Assembly: GCF_000721075.1 (NCBI RefSeq)
Contig: NZ_JOEQ01000011.1
Coordinates: 1 to 64,000, forward strand
Reading direction: 5' to 3'
DNA from: Streptosporangium amethystogenes
GTDB lineage: Bacteria; Actinomycetota; Actinomycetes; Streptosporangiales; Streptosporangiaceae
DNA: 64,000 nucleotides
The position numbers were made by a program, and so were the translations under genes. Position 1 is the stretch's first letter; every line of letters starts with the position of its first letter. Of this stretch, positions 1 through 8,603 are shown piece after piece. The notes under the pieces are model-generated. The model was not told where the DNA came from and made no database searches. It was given only the letters and a program-made list of their open reading frames with translations.

Positions 1-904
1 AGGGCGACAAGGCCGCTCTGGCCTCCAAGGGGGCCGCCGGGACCGGTTGCAAGCTCACCGAGGCGCAACTGATGCGGCTGGAGGCGTTCTTGGACGAGGG
101 CGCGATCGCGCACGGGTGGGACGATCAGCGCTGGACGAGCGCGCGCATCGCCGCCCTGATCGCTGAGAGGTTCCACATCCGCTACACGCCGCGTGGGGTG
201 GCCTACCTGATGGAGCGGCTGGGATGGTCGTTCCAGGTGCCGGCGCATCGGGCGGCCCGGCGCGACGACGAGGAGCTCGCCGGTTGGAAACGGCAGGTGC
301 TGCCCGCTTTAAAAGCACCCGGGCGGGCTGGGGCTCCTGGCTCGTCTTCGCCGATGAGTCCGGACAGAACCTGAGACCGCCCAAGGGCAGGACCTGGGCT
401 CGCAAGGGGCGAACCCCGGTGTTGCAGGTGGTCTACCGCGGCCGTGGGCGGGTCTCGATCGCCGCGCTGATCTGCGCCAAACCGGGGATGCGGACGCGGC
501 TGATCTACCGTATGCGCGCCTGTCACCATCGCAAAAACGAGCCGAAAGGCTTCACGGTGGCCGACTTCCAAGCGCTGCTACAGGCCGCGCACGCTCAGCT
601 GGGCGGCCCGATCTCGTTGGTGTGGGACAGGCTGCCCAAGCACGTCAGTGCCGAGATGCGCGCGTGGATCGCCGGCCGGCAGGACTGGTTGCTGGTCTAT
701 CGGTTCCCGGCGTATGCGCCTGAGCTGAACCCGGCCGAGGGCGTGTGGTCCAACTTGCGTACCAAGCTGTTCAACTTCACCGTTCACGGCATCGACGAGC
801 TCGCCGGTCTGATCAAGAACCGGCTCAAATCCCTGCAGTATCGGCCCGACCTGCTGAACGGCTTCATCGCCGAAACCGGACTCATGATCTCCGGCCCGGC
901 ATAA
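1..904 (+). CDS. IS630-family transposase, 5'-truncated by window edge, two frames joined by -1 frameshift
   Basis: The N-terminal helix-turn-helix part is open from the window edge to about 374 (in-frame ATG at 72). The catalytic part continues in the -1 frame to TAA at 904. The DDE triad is visible as D in FADESG (353-355), D in LVWDRLPKH (626-628) and E in APELNPAEG (737-739), with 36 residues between the second D and the E, which suits IS630/Tc1-type enzymes. The frames meet at a slippery heptamer at 308-314, so the protein is probably made by programmed frameshifting and the gene is not simply broken. The left end of the element lies outside the window, so terminal repeats and the TA target duplication cannot be checked. 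Confidence 0.88.
308..314 (+). promoter_or_regulatory. Slippery heptamer T_TTA_AAA for -1 ribosomal frameshifting
   Basis: In the upstream frame the codons read GCT TTA AAA GCA. A one-base backward slip gives TTT AAA AGC, which is exactly the frame of the downstream catalytic ORF (F-K-S-T). T_TTA_AAA fits the X_XXY_YYZ rule used by many insertion sequences. The overlap of the two ORFs spans this site. Confidence 0.8.
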
Positions 905-1077
905 CCCCCGGCTTTCATGCTCAGTAGTTGCTCGTCTGTCCTGTTCGGGCTGTCTGTCGTCAACGGCATCACGTGGCGAAGGTCGGTGACAGAGATCTCG
1001 ATCAAAGCCGGTCGCCCGCCGTCGTACATCCCGTCGGCGAAGACCGTGCCCCCTGCCTGTCGTGACCGAGGTGTGGT

Positions 1078-1683
1078 TCATGCCTGTCGCCCGTCCCGAG
1101 CCGCCGCGAGCACCGCTTCCAGACCGGGCAGCACCACGGCGCGGAACGCCGTGTCCATCTCGGCGGGCGTGGCGACCAGCTCGCCGTCGGCCCACTTCCG
1201 CAGCAGCGCCATGAACGCACCGGTGACGCAGGTGACCATCATGTCGAGCGAGGCCGGCGGGGTGGCTTCCCCGGGAAGCGCGGCCAGCAGCTCGTCACGG
1301 ACGATGGCGGCCATGATCTGTTCTCCACGTGTGCCTATGGCGGTGCCCCCGCGCCGGCCGAGCAGCGCCCGAGCCAGTCGGCGCTGCTCCTGGAGATGTT
1401 CGAAAATCGGCAGGCTGAACGCGAACAGGGTCTCCGAGCGTGACTCGGGTGCGAAATGCAGAAGTTCGGAGAGTTCGTCGAGACTGCTGAACAGCACCTC
1501 CTGTTTGTCCGTGAAATGCGCGTAGAAGGTCGAGCGGCCGACATCGGCGCGATTGATGATGTCGGTGACCGTCACCGCCTCATAGCCCTTGCTCAGAATC
1601 AGCTCCACCAGTGCCTGCCGGATGAGCCGGCGGGTCCGTCGCACCCGCCGGTCCGAGCTCTCCCGCTCCCGGGTTCCGAACAC
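1078..1683 (-). CDS. TetR/AcrR-family transcriptional regulator
   Basis: About 201 residues. The N-terminal helix-turn-helix reads RRTRRLIRQALVELILSKGY followed by AVTVTDIINRADVGRSTFYAHF, the usual TetR DNA-binding layout; the C-terminal half is the variable ligand-binding domain. The GTG at 1683 is chosen because AGGAG lies 8 bases upstream and the HTH starts about 15 residues later. The same frame stays open to 1836, but that extension has no ribosome site. It is divergent from the methyltransferase gene at 1798 with about 114 bases between them, so it probably controls that gene and itself. Ligand unknown. Confidence 0.85.
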   Translation of the reverse strand: MFGTRERESSDRRVRRTRRLIRQALVELILSKGYEAVTVTDIINRADVGRSTFYAHFTDKQEVLFSSLDELSELLHFAPESRSETLFAFSLPIFEHLQEQRRLARALLGRRGGTAIGTRGEQIMAAIVRDELLAALPGEATPPASLDMMVTCVTGAFMALLRKWADGELVATPAEMDTAFRAVVLPGLEAVLAAARDGRQA

Positions 1684-1797
1684 CTTTCCCGCTCCTGTCC
1701 GGTTCGGCACGGCCTGGTGGATCTGATTGTTGACCACTCCGCGCTGGTGAACTGACCATTCATAACTAAACAACCTATGCGGAAAAGGGGAAGCGCC

Positions 1798-2451
1798 ATG
1801 GGTATCGGAAAATCCCTGCACGACCATTCGAGGCACGGCGACGGAGGCGGCGTGATCAACTACCCGCGCGCCTATGAGGTCCTGGCCGAGATCGGCTTCG
1901 CCGGGCGCCGCCGCAGGGTCTTCTCCCGCCTGGCCGCGCTTACCGGCATCCGGCAGGGGGAGCGGATCCTGGACGTCGGCTGCGGCACGGGCTACCTGAC
2001 CCGGCTACTCGCACCTCTCGCGGGCCCCGCCGGGCAGGTGACCGGTATCGACCCCTCGGCACCGATGCTCGACCACGCCCGCGAGCGCGCCCCGCACAAC
2101 TGCTCCTACCAGGTGGGCGAAGGACAGGCTCTCCCCTTTCCCGACGCCTCGTTTGACGTCCTGGTCTCAACCGTCGCGGTCCACCACATGCCCTCCTCCG
2201 CCCGGGGCCTTGCCGTACAGGAGATGTTCCGGGTCCTGCGGCCTGGCGGCCGGCTGCTGATCGCCGAGTTCCACCCGCCCGCCAACCCCATCGCCGCCCA
2301 CCTCGTCGGCGTCCTGGTCGGGCCAGCCATGCGGCCCAGCATGCCGGAGCTGCTCGCCGAACTGGTGCCCGGCGCCGGTTTTCAGATCAGGACCACCGGC
2401 AGGGTGAAGCCGTTGCTGTATTACGTCGAAGCCGTTCGCCCATCCTTCTGA
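1798..2451 (+). CDS. SAM-dependent class I methyltransferase (UbiE/Methyltransf_11 type)
   Basis: 217 residues. Motif I is ILDVGCGTGYLTRLL, the acidic loop is VTGIDPSAPML, and later motifs include GEGQALPFPDASFDVLVS and RVLRPGGRLLIAEF, all standard for SAM-binding Rossmann methyltransferases. The ATG at 1798 is preferred over the one at 1777 because AGGGGA lies just upstream of it. The TetR gene is divergent and is the likely regulator. The acceptor substrate cannot be deduced; family members act on small molecules such as quinones, lipids or drugs. Confidence 0.86.
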   Translation: MGIGKSLHDHSRHGDGGGVINYPRAYEVLAEIGFAGRRRRVFSRLAALTGIRQGERILDVGCGTGYLTRLLAPLAGPAGQVTGIDPSAPMLDHARERAPHNCSYQVGEGQALPFPDASFDVLVSTVAVHHMPSSARGLAVQEMFRVLRPGGRLLIAEFHPPANPIAAHLVGVLVGPAMRPSMPELLAELVPGAGFQIRTTGRVKPLLYYVEAVRPSF

Positions 2452-2524
2452 AGACGCCACCGAACCGATCTTCGCGAGCCCCTGAAGGGCTGAACCGAAC
2501 GGGTCCGGTCAACGTCTCACGATC

Positions 2525-3283
2525 ATGAGACTGCCGGTCCTGCTGCTTCTTGGCGCGCTGACCGCCTGCGGCGCCCCCGCGACCACGGCTCGAACCCTGG
2601 ATACCCCGGCAACGGCGTCCGCACCCCCCGCGCGGGAGGCGCCGGAGGTCCCCAAAGCCTCGGCGATTCCACCGCCGTCCCCGGACCCGACGGAGCCGAC
2701 GTCCCGATCCGCGTGCGCCCCGGCTCCGGCCAGAGAACTGAACGTCAGGCTGCTCCGGCAGATGGTCTTCGACTACGACCCGCTCAACTCCCCGGAGGAA
2801 CTCGCGGCGAAGACCCCGCTGGTCGTCGCGGGCACCGTCGAGGACTTCCTGCCGGGAGACATCGTCGAGGAGGGGATCCCCGGTGACCGCACGCACTACG
2901 TGCTGATGCCGGTGCGGGTGACCGAGCGGTTCAAGGGACCGGCCGCCCGCCTGGTCCACCTGAAGTTCTTTCAGGGCGGGAGGTGGAAGAACCAGACCCC
3001 GGTCAACTCGGTGGCCGACTTCCGGCGGGGGGTGCCCCGGGGCACCCGGGTCCTGGTGTTCGTCTATCCGGACACCAGCGAGGGAACCGTCATCAAGGAC
3101 CGCGCCGGCCTCCCGGCCGGAACGCCGATCTACTCGGCCCACCCGCAGGGCGTGCTTCTCGGCCGGGGCCTGACGGTGATCGGCGGCATGGAGGAGATCA
3201 ACCCGGCCTCCCGCTGGGCCGACCCCTGCGGCCTGGACGGCATCGCCACCCGCCTGCGCGCCGCCGGCCACCAAGGACAGTGA
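2525..3283 (+). CDS. Putative lipoprotein, unknown function
   Basis: 252 residues. The short hydrophobic signal ends in a lipobox (LTAC, Cys15), so the protein is probably exported and lipid-anchored. A Pro/Thr/Ala-rich linker (about residues 17-65) separates it from a folded domain of about 180 residues. That domain begins with a Cys-containing segment and contains VVAGTVEDF and VRVTERFKG, an OB-like beta-rich pattern. I do not recognise a named family. No operon partner: the next gene is convergent. Confidence 0.7.
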   Translation: MRLPVLLLLGALTACGAPATTARTLDTPATASAPPAREAPEVPKASAIPPPSPDPTEPTSRSACAPAPARELNVRLLRQMVFDYDPLNSPEELAAKTPLVVAGTVEDFLPGDIVEEGIPGDRTHYVLMPVRVTERFKGPAARLVHLKFFQGGRWKNQTPVNSVADFRRGVPRGTRVLVFVYPDTSEGTVIKDRAGLPAGTPIYSAHPQGVLLGRGLTVIGGMEEINPASRWADPCGLDGIATRLRAAGHQGQ

Positions 3284-3384
3284 TCACCTTCACCGCAGGT
3301 GGAAGCCCGCACCTGGCTTCCACGAACGATTCTCGATTGATCGGACGCCACCACCGTGAACCCGCAGTGGGGGCCGACCGGGCC

Positions 3385-4380
3385 TCACCGGAAGGCGTCA
3401 AGGACCGGTGAGCGGCTGACCAGGGCGTCGCCCAGGGGGGTGCGGTGGTAGAGGACGGTGCGGCCGGTGCGGTTGCCGGTGATCAGGCCCGCGTTGCGCA
3501 GGGCGGTGATGTGGCCGCCCACGGTGCCGAGGCCGAGGCCCAGCAGGGGGACGAGCTGGGTGGTGGTGGCCGGGGTCGCGAGCTCCAGCAGCAGGCGGGT
3601 CCTGGTCCTGCCGATCAGAGCGGCCAGGCCGTCCGCCGCCTCGGCCGGGATGCCGGTGCCCCTGGCCGGATAGCTGATCGCGTACGGCCAGTCGTCCTCC
3701 AGGTAGGAGCCCATCTTGATGGGGAACACGGTCGGCACGAAGAGCAGCCCGCGCCCGTTGAGCCGATGGGTCTCGTCCACGCCCCCGGCCAGCACCTCGA
3801 TGACACCGTCGGGGTGCCACCGGATCCTCGGGGTGAGGTCGTCGAGCGCCGCCGCCCAGCCGTAGGTCGCCAGGCGGCCCGCCCGCTGGATCACGTCCCG
3901 CTCCAGGATCGCGTGGAAGCGCGGCCACGCGGGGGAGACGATCTCCTCCCACGTCGCCTGGAGCGCCTCGGCGAAGAGCCGTACCACGTCGGGAGAGAAC
4001 AGCACCTCCCTGACGGGTGCGGGAGGGCGCGGCATCCCTTCCAGGTTCCTGGCGATCTCGTCGTGCGCCTGGACCACCGAGGTGGCTCTCACCACCGCGA
4101 GTTCCGTCTCGAACGGGGTGTCCACTCCGGTCGGCGGCGGCGCGGGGAAGTCGGCGTTGTAATGTCGCTCACGGAAGAGCGCCACCAAGGGGGCCAGTCC
4201 CGGCTGCGTGAGCAGCAGTCTCTCGTACGGCTCCCGCATCCGGTCCGCCCAGGACCGCCACTGTCCGGGCCCTCTGGTCCCGGACAGGATCCAGAGGGCA
4301 TGCTTGGTCACGATGAGCGGGGAGATGGCGAACCTGCTGGCCATGATGTCGTGCGGGGTGACCTCGATGCGATAGCTCAC
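3385..4380 (-). CDS. DUF5937-type regulator with C-terminal ArsR-like winged helix
   Basis: 331 residues. The long N-terminal region is typical of actinobacterial DUF5937 proteins; the C-terminal 80 residues form an ArsR-like wHTH (LLELATPATTTQLVPLLGLG, then VGGHITALRNAGLITGNRTG). The GTG at 4380 has AAAGG 7 bases upstream; the frame is open a little further but lacks a ribosome site. It is divergent from an MFS transporter, with a near-perfect palindrome in the gap (4389-4408). This is the usual arrangement for a repressor controlling a pump and itself. Inducer unknown. Confidence 0.82.
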   Translation of the reverse strand: MSYRIEVTPHDIMASRFAISPLIVTKHALWILSGTRGPGQWRSWADRMREPYERLLLTQPGLAPLVALFRERHYNADFPAPPPTGVDTPFETELAVVRATSVVQAHDEIARNLEGMPRPPAPVREVLFSPDVVRLFAEALQATWEEIVSPAWPRFHAILERDVIQRAGRLATYGWAAALDDLTPRIRWHPDGVIEVLAGGVDETHRLNGRGLLFVPTVFPIKMGSYLEDDWPYAISYPARGTGIPAEAADGLAALIGRTRTRLLLELATPATTTQLVPLLGLGLGTVGGHITALRNAGLITGNRTGRTVLYHRTPLGDALVSRSPVLDAFR

Positions 4381-4388
4381 TAAGCAAC

Positions 4389-4408
4389 CTTTCGGGTATA
4401 TCCGAAAG
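4389..4408. promoter_or_regulatory. Operator candidate between regulator and MFS gene
   Basis: CTTTCGGGTATATCCGAAAG: seven-base arms (CTTTCGG/CCGAAAG) around a nearly symmetric GTATAT centre; only one base pair breaks the symmetry over 20 bases. It starts 8 bases upstream of the regulator's start codon, in the shared promoter region, and is the obvious binding site for the DUF5937/ArsR-like protein. Confidence 0.6.
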
Positions 4409-4446
4409 ATTAGCCAGTGGTCCGGGTGCCGTTCAGCATCGTCTCC

Positions 4447-5757
4447 ATGACCACACAAGAACGCGGCGCGACCTACACGGAGGTCTTCGCGAGCGGTGAG
4501 TTCCGTGTCCTGTTCGGAAGTTTCACCCTTCTGGTGGCCGGCGACCAGGTCAAGATGCTGGCCCTGTCGGCGCTGGTCTACGCGCGGACCGACTCGCCCG
4601 GGCTGTCGGCGGCGGCGTACATGCTGGGCTTCCTGCCCTACGCCGTCGGCGCCACCTTCCTGCTCTCGCTGGCCGACCGGATCCGGCCGCGCGCGCTGAT
4701 GATCGCGGGGGAACTGGTGCGGGTGGTGACCTGCCTGCTGATCGCCTTCGCTGGGCTGTCCGTTTGGGCGATGCTCGCCCTGGTCCTGGTCACCGGCCTG
4801 TTCTCACCGGTCTTCGGGGCCGCGCGGATGGCGCTGCTGCCCGACCTGCTGCCGGGGGACGCGTTCGTGCTGGGCAGGTCAATGCTGACCGTAACGGCGG
4901 CGGGAGCGCAGATCGGCGGGCTGGCCGTGGGTGGCGGCATCCTCGCCGCCGCCGGCCCCTCGGGAGCGCTGGCCGTCACCGCCGCGCTGTCCATGCTGGC
5001 CGCCGTGGTGCTCCGCTTCGGCCTGCCCGACTTTCCGGCCAGGGGCGCGGAGGCCGGGGAGCGTACGGGCGAGGGCGGCGTTCCCGGTGGGGGCGCTGTG
5101 CGGGACGGCGGTTCTCCCGCGAGTTCTCCCATCGGGGAGGCGGAACGCGGGGGCGTGCGCACCGAGCGGGCGAGAGGCAGGGGCGCCGTCCGGGAGACCC
5201 TGCGGGTCAACCGGGCGCTGCTGGCGGACACCCGGATACGCGGCCTGCTTCTCGCGCAGTGGCTGCCGGTGACGTTCGTGACGGGCGGCGAGGCGATGCT
5301 GATCCCCTATCTGGGGAGTACCGCCGGGTACGCGCTCGCCGCGGCCTCCGCGGGCCTGGCGGTGGGGAGCTTCGTCGTTGGCCGGCTGGTCTCGCCCTCG
5401 GGCCGGGAGCGGCTGGCGTTTCCCATGGCGGTGGCGTCGGGCCTTCCGCTGCTGGTGTTCGCCTTCCAGCCGGGGCTCGGAGGAGCCGCGCTGCTCGTGC
5501 TGCTCGCCACGGTGGCGTCGACCTCCTACGAGCTCGGGTTGCAGCGGTGGTTCGTGGAGGCGGTGCCCGAGCCGGTCAGGGGACAGGCGTTCGGTCTGGC
5601 CTCGGCGGGGATGATGTCCGGACAGGCGCTCGGCGCGGCCCTGGTGGGCGTGGCCGCCGAGCTGACCTCCTCGCACATGGCGATCGTCCTGGCGGGGGCC
5701 ACGGTCGTCTGCTGCTCGCTCGCCCTGCACCGCTCCCTGCGGCCGGAGCCTTCCTGA
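4447..5757 (+). CDS. MFS transporter, drug-efflux type
   Basis: 436 residues with about 12 predicted membrane helices in two halves. They are separated by a Gly/Glu/Arg-rich cytoplasmic loop (about residues 200-255), the normal MFS layout. The sequence VLFGSFTLLVAGDQVKMLALSALVYARTDS at the start and FVEAVPEPVRGQAFGLASAGM near the end resemble MFS_3-type exporters. The ATG at 4447 is taken as the start; an in-frame GTG at 4417 is possible and neither has a strong ribosome site. Expression is probably controlled by the divergent DUF5937-type regulator. Confidence 0.82.
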   Translation: MTTQERGATYTEVFASGEFRVLFGSFTLLVAGDQVKMLALSALVYARTDSPGLSAAAYMLGFLPYAVGATFLLSLADRIRPRALMIAGELVRVVTCLLIAFAGLSVWAMLALVLVTGLFSPVFGAARMALLPDLLPGDAFVLGRSMLTVTAAGAQIGGLAVGGGILAAAGPSGALAVTAALSMLAAVVLRFGLPDFPARGAEAGERTGEGGVPGGGAVRDGGSPASSPIGEAERGGVRTERARGRGAVRETLRVNRALLADTRIRGLLLAQWLPVTFVTGGEAMLIPYLGSTAGYALAAASAGLAVGSFVVGRLVSPSGRERLAFPMAVASGLPLLVFAFQPGLGGAALLVLLATVASTSYELGLQRWFVEAVPEPVRGQAFGLASAGMMSGQALGAALVGVAAELTSSHMAIVLAGATVVCCSLALHRSLRPEPS

Positions 5758-5823
5758 CCGGACTTCCTCGTATTCTCGGAGAGAATGGAGAGCATCCCAT
5801 CCAGCGTTAGGAGATCACCTACG

Positions 5824-6660
5824 TTGTCCCAGAAGCACGAAGTCCCCCTGCTGGGCGGAGACCGTCCCGGTCTGCGGGCCGACTGTGCGAACTGCTTCGG
5901 GCTGTGCTGTGTCGCGCTGCCCTTCGCCGCCTCGGCGGATTTCGCGATCGACAAGGACGCGGGGAAGCCGTGCGTGAACCTGCGGGCGGACTTCCGCTGC
6001 GGTATCCACGCGAACCTCCGCGAGCGGGGCTTTCCCGGCTGCACGGTCTTCGACTGCTTCGGCGCGGGGCAGCAGGTCTCCCAGGTCACCTTCGGCGGGC
6101 AGGACTGGCGGCAGGCCCCGGGCACCGCCGGGCAGATGTTCGAGGTGTTTCCCGTCATGCGGCAGCTCCACGAGCTGCTCTGGTACCTGACCGAGGCGCT
6201 GGCGTTGCCGCAGGCCCGCCCCATCCACGACGATCTCCGTCGCGCGCTGGACGACACCGGGCGCCTCGCCCGTGGCAGTGCCGAGACACTCGTGAAAACG
6301 GACGTGGCGACGGTCCGTCAGGGCGTCAACGCCCTGCTGCTCCGTACCAGCGAGCTGGTACGGGCCGAGGTGCCCGGCCGCAAGAGGAACCACCGGGGAG
6401 CCGATCTGATCGGGGCCAGGCTCAAGGGGGCCAACCTGCGGGGGGCCAACCTGCGCGGGGCCTACCTCATCGCGGCCGACCTGCGGAACGCCGACCTGCG
6501 TACGGCCGACCTCATCGGGGCGGACCTCCGGGACGCCGACCTGCGCGGTGCCGACCTCACCGGGAGCATCTTCCTCACTCAGGCCCAGGTCAACGCGGCC
6601 AGGGGAGACGCCGCGACCACGCTGCCCGCCGCGCTCATCCGCCCCACGCACTGGTCCTGA
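5824..6660 (+). CDS. Pentapeptide-repeat protein with Cys-rich N-terminus
   Basis: About 278 residues. The C-terminal part (about 6394-6570) is a run of A(D/N)LxG pentapeptides ([20 protein letters not shown] and others), which fold as a right-handed beta-helix. The N-terminus carries CANCFGLCC and later Cys (GKPC, FRCG, GCTVFDC), a likely metal- or cluster-binding set. The middle is helical ([15 protein letters not shown]). TTG at 5824 is chosen because AGGAG sits 10 bases upstream; ATG at 5785 has its GGAG too close. The repeat block (about 12 units) is short for a DNA-mimic gyrase protector. Function unknown. Confidence 0.8.
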   Translation: MSQKHEVPLLGGDRPGLRADCANCFGLCCVALPFAASADFAIDKDAGKPCVNLRADFRCGIHANLRERGFPGCTVFDCFGAGQQVSQVTFGGQDWRQAPGTAGQMFEVFPVMRQLHELLWYLTEALALPQARPIHDDLRRALDDTGRLARGSAETLVKTDVATVRQGVNALLLRTSELVRAEVPGRKRNHRGADLIGARLKGANLRGANLRGAYLIAADLRNADLRTADLIGADLRDADLRGADLTGSIFLTQAQVNAARGDAATTLPAALIRPTHWS

Positions 6661-6752
6661 GGCTCGATGTCCCCACGACGGTCGTGAACGCGCGGTCCTG
6701 GACCCGGGAGCCCGGGGTCAGGTCCCTCGGCCAGGGGAGAGGCCGCGCTCAC

Positions 6753-7760
6753 TCATCCCGGAAGCTCCCCCGAGCCCCGGGGGATGAGCCGGGTCGGCAG
6801 CTCGACCCGCTCGGGAGTGCCGTGGTCGCCCGACAGGCGGCGGAACAGCAGCTCGGCGGCGGTCCTGCCGAGCCGCACCGGGTCCTGGGCCACCACGGTC
6901 ACGCCGGGGACCAGTAGGTCGGCCAGCTCGAAGTCGTCGAAGCCCACCAGGGCCAAACGGTGTCCGGTACGCAGCACGGCCACGGTGATCCGGCCGTTGC
7001 CGGTGAACACCGCGGTGGGCGGGGCGTCGCCGGAGAGCATCCGGTTCAGCGCGGGACCCGCCTGTTCGGCCGGGCCGGTCGCGACCAGTGACGGGTCGAA
7101 GGGCAGGCCCGCCTCCGCGAGGGCGCGGCGGTAGCCGTGCAGCCGCTCGCCCGCGGTGAAGATGGACGCGCTGTCGCCGATGAAGGCGATGCGGCGGTGT
7201 CCGTGCCGGATCAGGTGGCTCACCCCCGCGTGCGCGCCGCCCGCGTTGTCGCAGAGCACGGTGTCGGCCTCCAGTCCGCCCGGCCGGTCGGCGAAGACGG
7301 CCGCGATGCCCGCGTCGAGTTCGGGCCGCAGGTAGTCGTGGTCGGTCCCGGCGGGGACGATGACCAGGCCGTCGACCCTGCGCGAGCAGAAGGCGAGGAT
7401 CAGTTCCCGCTCGCGCCGGGGGTCCTCTCCCGAGGAGCCGCTGAGCACCAGCGAGCCGTGCCGGAGCGCCACGTCCTCGACCGCACGGCTGAGCCCCGAG
7501 TAGAAGGGGTCGGCCACGTCCTCGATCACCAGGCCGATGGTCGCGGTCCTGCCCCGGCGCAGCACGCGGGCGCTCTCGTTGCGCCGGTAGCCGAGCCGCT
7601 CGATGGCGGCCGTGACCCGTCCGGCCGTGGCGGGGTTGACCCCCGGCTCCTCGTTGACGACCCGGGAGACGGTCTTCAGCGCCACCCCGGCTGCCTCCGC
7701 GACGTCCTTCATGGTGGGACGGCCTCGCACACTCTCTGTCACGACTCGATCATCGCCCAT
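6753..7760 (-). CDS. LacI-family transcriptional regulator
   Basis: About 335 residues. The N-terminal LacI HTH reads RPTMKDVAEAAGVALKTVSR followed by VVNEEPGVN, then the hinge (RRNESARVLRRGRTATIGLV) and a periplasmic-binding-protein-like sensor with GFDDFELADLLVPGVTVVAQD near the end. The ATG at 7760 or the GTG at 7742 could be the start; neither has a clear ribosome site. A perfect 14-bp palindrome lies just upstream (7772-7785), so autoregulation is likely. No sugar gene is adjacent: the flanks are a pentapeptide gene and an HxlR pseudogene, so its target is not evident. Confidence 0.85.
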   Translation of the reverse strand: MGDDRVVTESVRGRPTMKDVAEAAGVALKTVSRVVNEEPGVNPATAGRVTAAIERLGYRRNESARVLRRGRTATIGLVIEDVADPFYSGLSRAVEDVALRHGSLVLSGSSGEDPRRERELILAFCSRRVDGLVIVPAGTDHDYLRPELDAGIAAVFADRPGGLEADTVLCDNAGGAHAGVSHLIRHGHRRIAFIGDSASIFTAGERLHGYRRALAEAGLPFDPSLVATGPAEQAGPALNRMLSGDAPPTAVFTGNGRITVAVLRTGHRLALVGFDDFELADLLVPGVTVVAQDPVRLGRTAAELLFRRLSGDHGTPERVELPTRLIPRGSGELPG

Positions 7761-7771
7761 GCATGGCGCAC

Positions 7772-7785
7772 TGACAACGTTGTCA
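7772..7785. promoter_or_regulatory. LacI-type operator TGACAACGTTGTCA
   Basis: Perfect 14-bp palindrome with the central CG typical of LacI-family operators, 12 bases upstream of the LacI gene and in the gap to the divergent HxlR remnant. Confidence 0.6.
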
Positions 7786-7827
7786 ACAGCGATCGGGGGA
7801 ACTCGCGCCCGAGTCGTCGTCCGTTGA

Positions 7828-8174
7828 GGGCGGGCCCGCGGCTGCACCTTCCGGGCGGCTCTGGAGGACGTGGCCGGCAAGTGGGGAATCCTCGCGCTGC
7901 TCGCCCTCGGTGAGTCCGGTTACCGGTTCAACGCCCTGCGGCGACGGGTGGCGGGCGTGAGCGAGAAGATGCTGGCGCAGACCCTGCAGACCCTTGAAGC
8001 GAGACGGCATGGTCACCCGCGAGGTCCTGACGGTGATACCCGCCCGGGTGGAGTACTCCCTGACCCCGCTCGGCGCCCGTGTCGCCGAGCGCCTGCGCGA
8101 TCTCGCGGATCTACTCGAAGGCTCGGTGGACGAGATCGGCGCGGCGCGAGGCGTACGACAGCCGCCAGGCGTGA
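7828..8174 (+). pseudogene. HxlR-family regulator, frameshifted pseudogene
   Basis: The family signature CTFRAALEDVAGKWGILALL is followed by YRFNALRRRVAGVSEKMLAQ in one frame. The wing LKRDGMVTREVLTVIPARVE and SLTPLGARVAERLRDLADLL lie in the next frame, and the C-terminus EAYDSRQA-stop is in the third. The breaks are near 7998 (an extra base in CTTGA(A)GCG) and near 8147, each explained by one inserted base. No start codon is evident after the in-frame stop at 7825. It precedes convergent pcaC and was probably a regulator of that locus. Confidence 0.75.
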
Positions 8175-8191
8175 CCGCGGGCGGGAACGGC

Positions 8192-8581
8192 TCAGGAGGA
8201 CTCTCGGTCGGACTCCAGTGCCGCCCGCGCCACCGCGAACGCCCGGTTCGCGGCGGGTACGCCCGCGTAGATCGCGGTCTGCAGCAGTACCTCCTTGATC
8301 TCCTCCTCGGTGAGACCGACGCGGAGCGCGGCCCGTACGTGCATGGCCAGCTCGTGCTCCTGTCCGAGCGTGGCCAGCATGGCGAGGGTGATGCAGCTGC
8401 GGGTGCGCCGGTCCAGGCCGGGACGGGTCCAGATCTCCCCCCAGGCGTACCTGGTGATGAAGTCCTGGAAGTCGGCGGTGAACGGGGTGGCGCTCGCGGT
8501 GGCACGGTCCACGTGCTCGTCACCGAGTACGGCCCGGCGTGTCGCGTCCCCGGCCTCCCACCCGTTCGTGTCCTCGGTCAT
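8192..8581 (-). CDS. pcaC: 4-carboxymuconolactone decarboxylase
   Basis: 129 residues, the usual length of single-domain PcaC. The CMD/AhpD-like core is visible: RYAWGEIWTRPGLDRRTRSC, then LAMLATLGQEHELAMHVRAA and GLTEEEIKEVLLQTAIYAGV. It decarboxylates 4-carboxymuconolactone to beta-ketoadipate enol-lactone in protocatechuate degradation. ATG at 8581 has AGGAGG about 9 bases upstream. It lies 22 bases downstream of pcaB on the same strand, so the two form an operon. Other pca genes (pcaHG, pcaD) are not present nearby. Confidence 0.88.
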   Translation of the reverse strand: MTEDTNGWEAGDATRRAVLGDEHVDRATASATPFTADFQDFITRYAWGEIWTRPGLDRRTRSCITLAMLATLGQEHELAMHVRAALRVGLTEEEIKEVLLQTAIYAGVPAANRAFAVARAALESDRESS

Positions 8582-8603
8582 CCGCCGGTTCCTCCTGTGC
8601 TCA

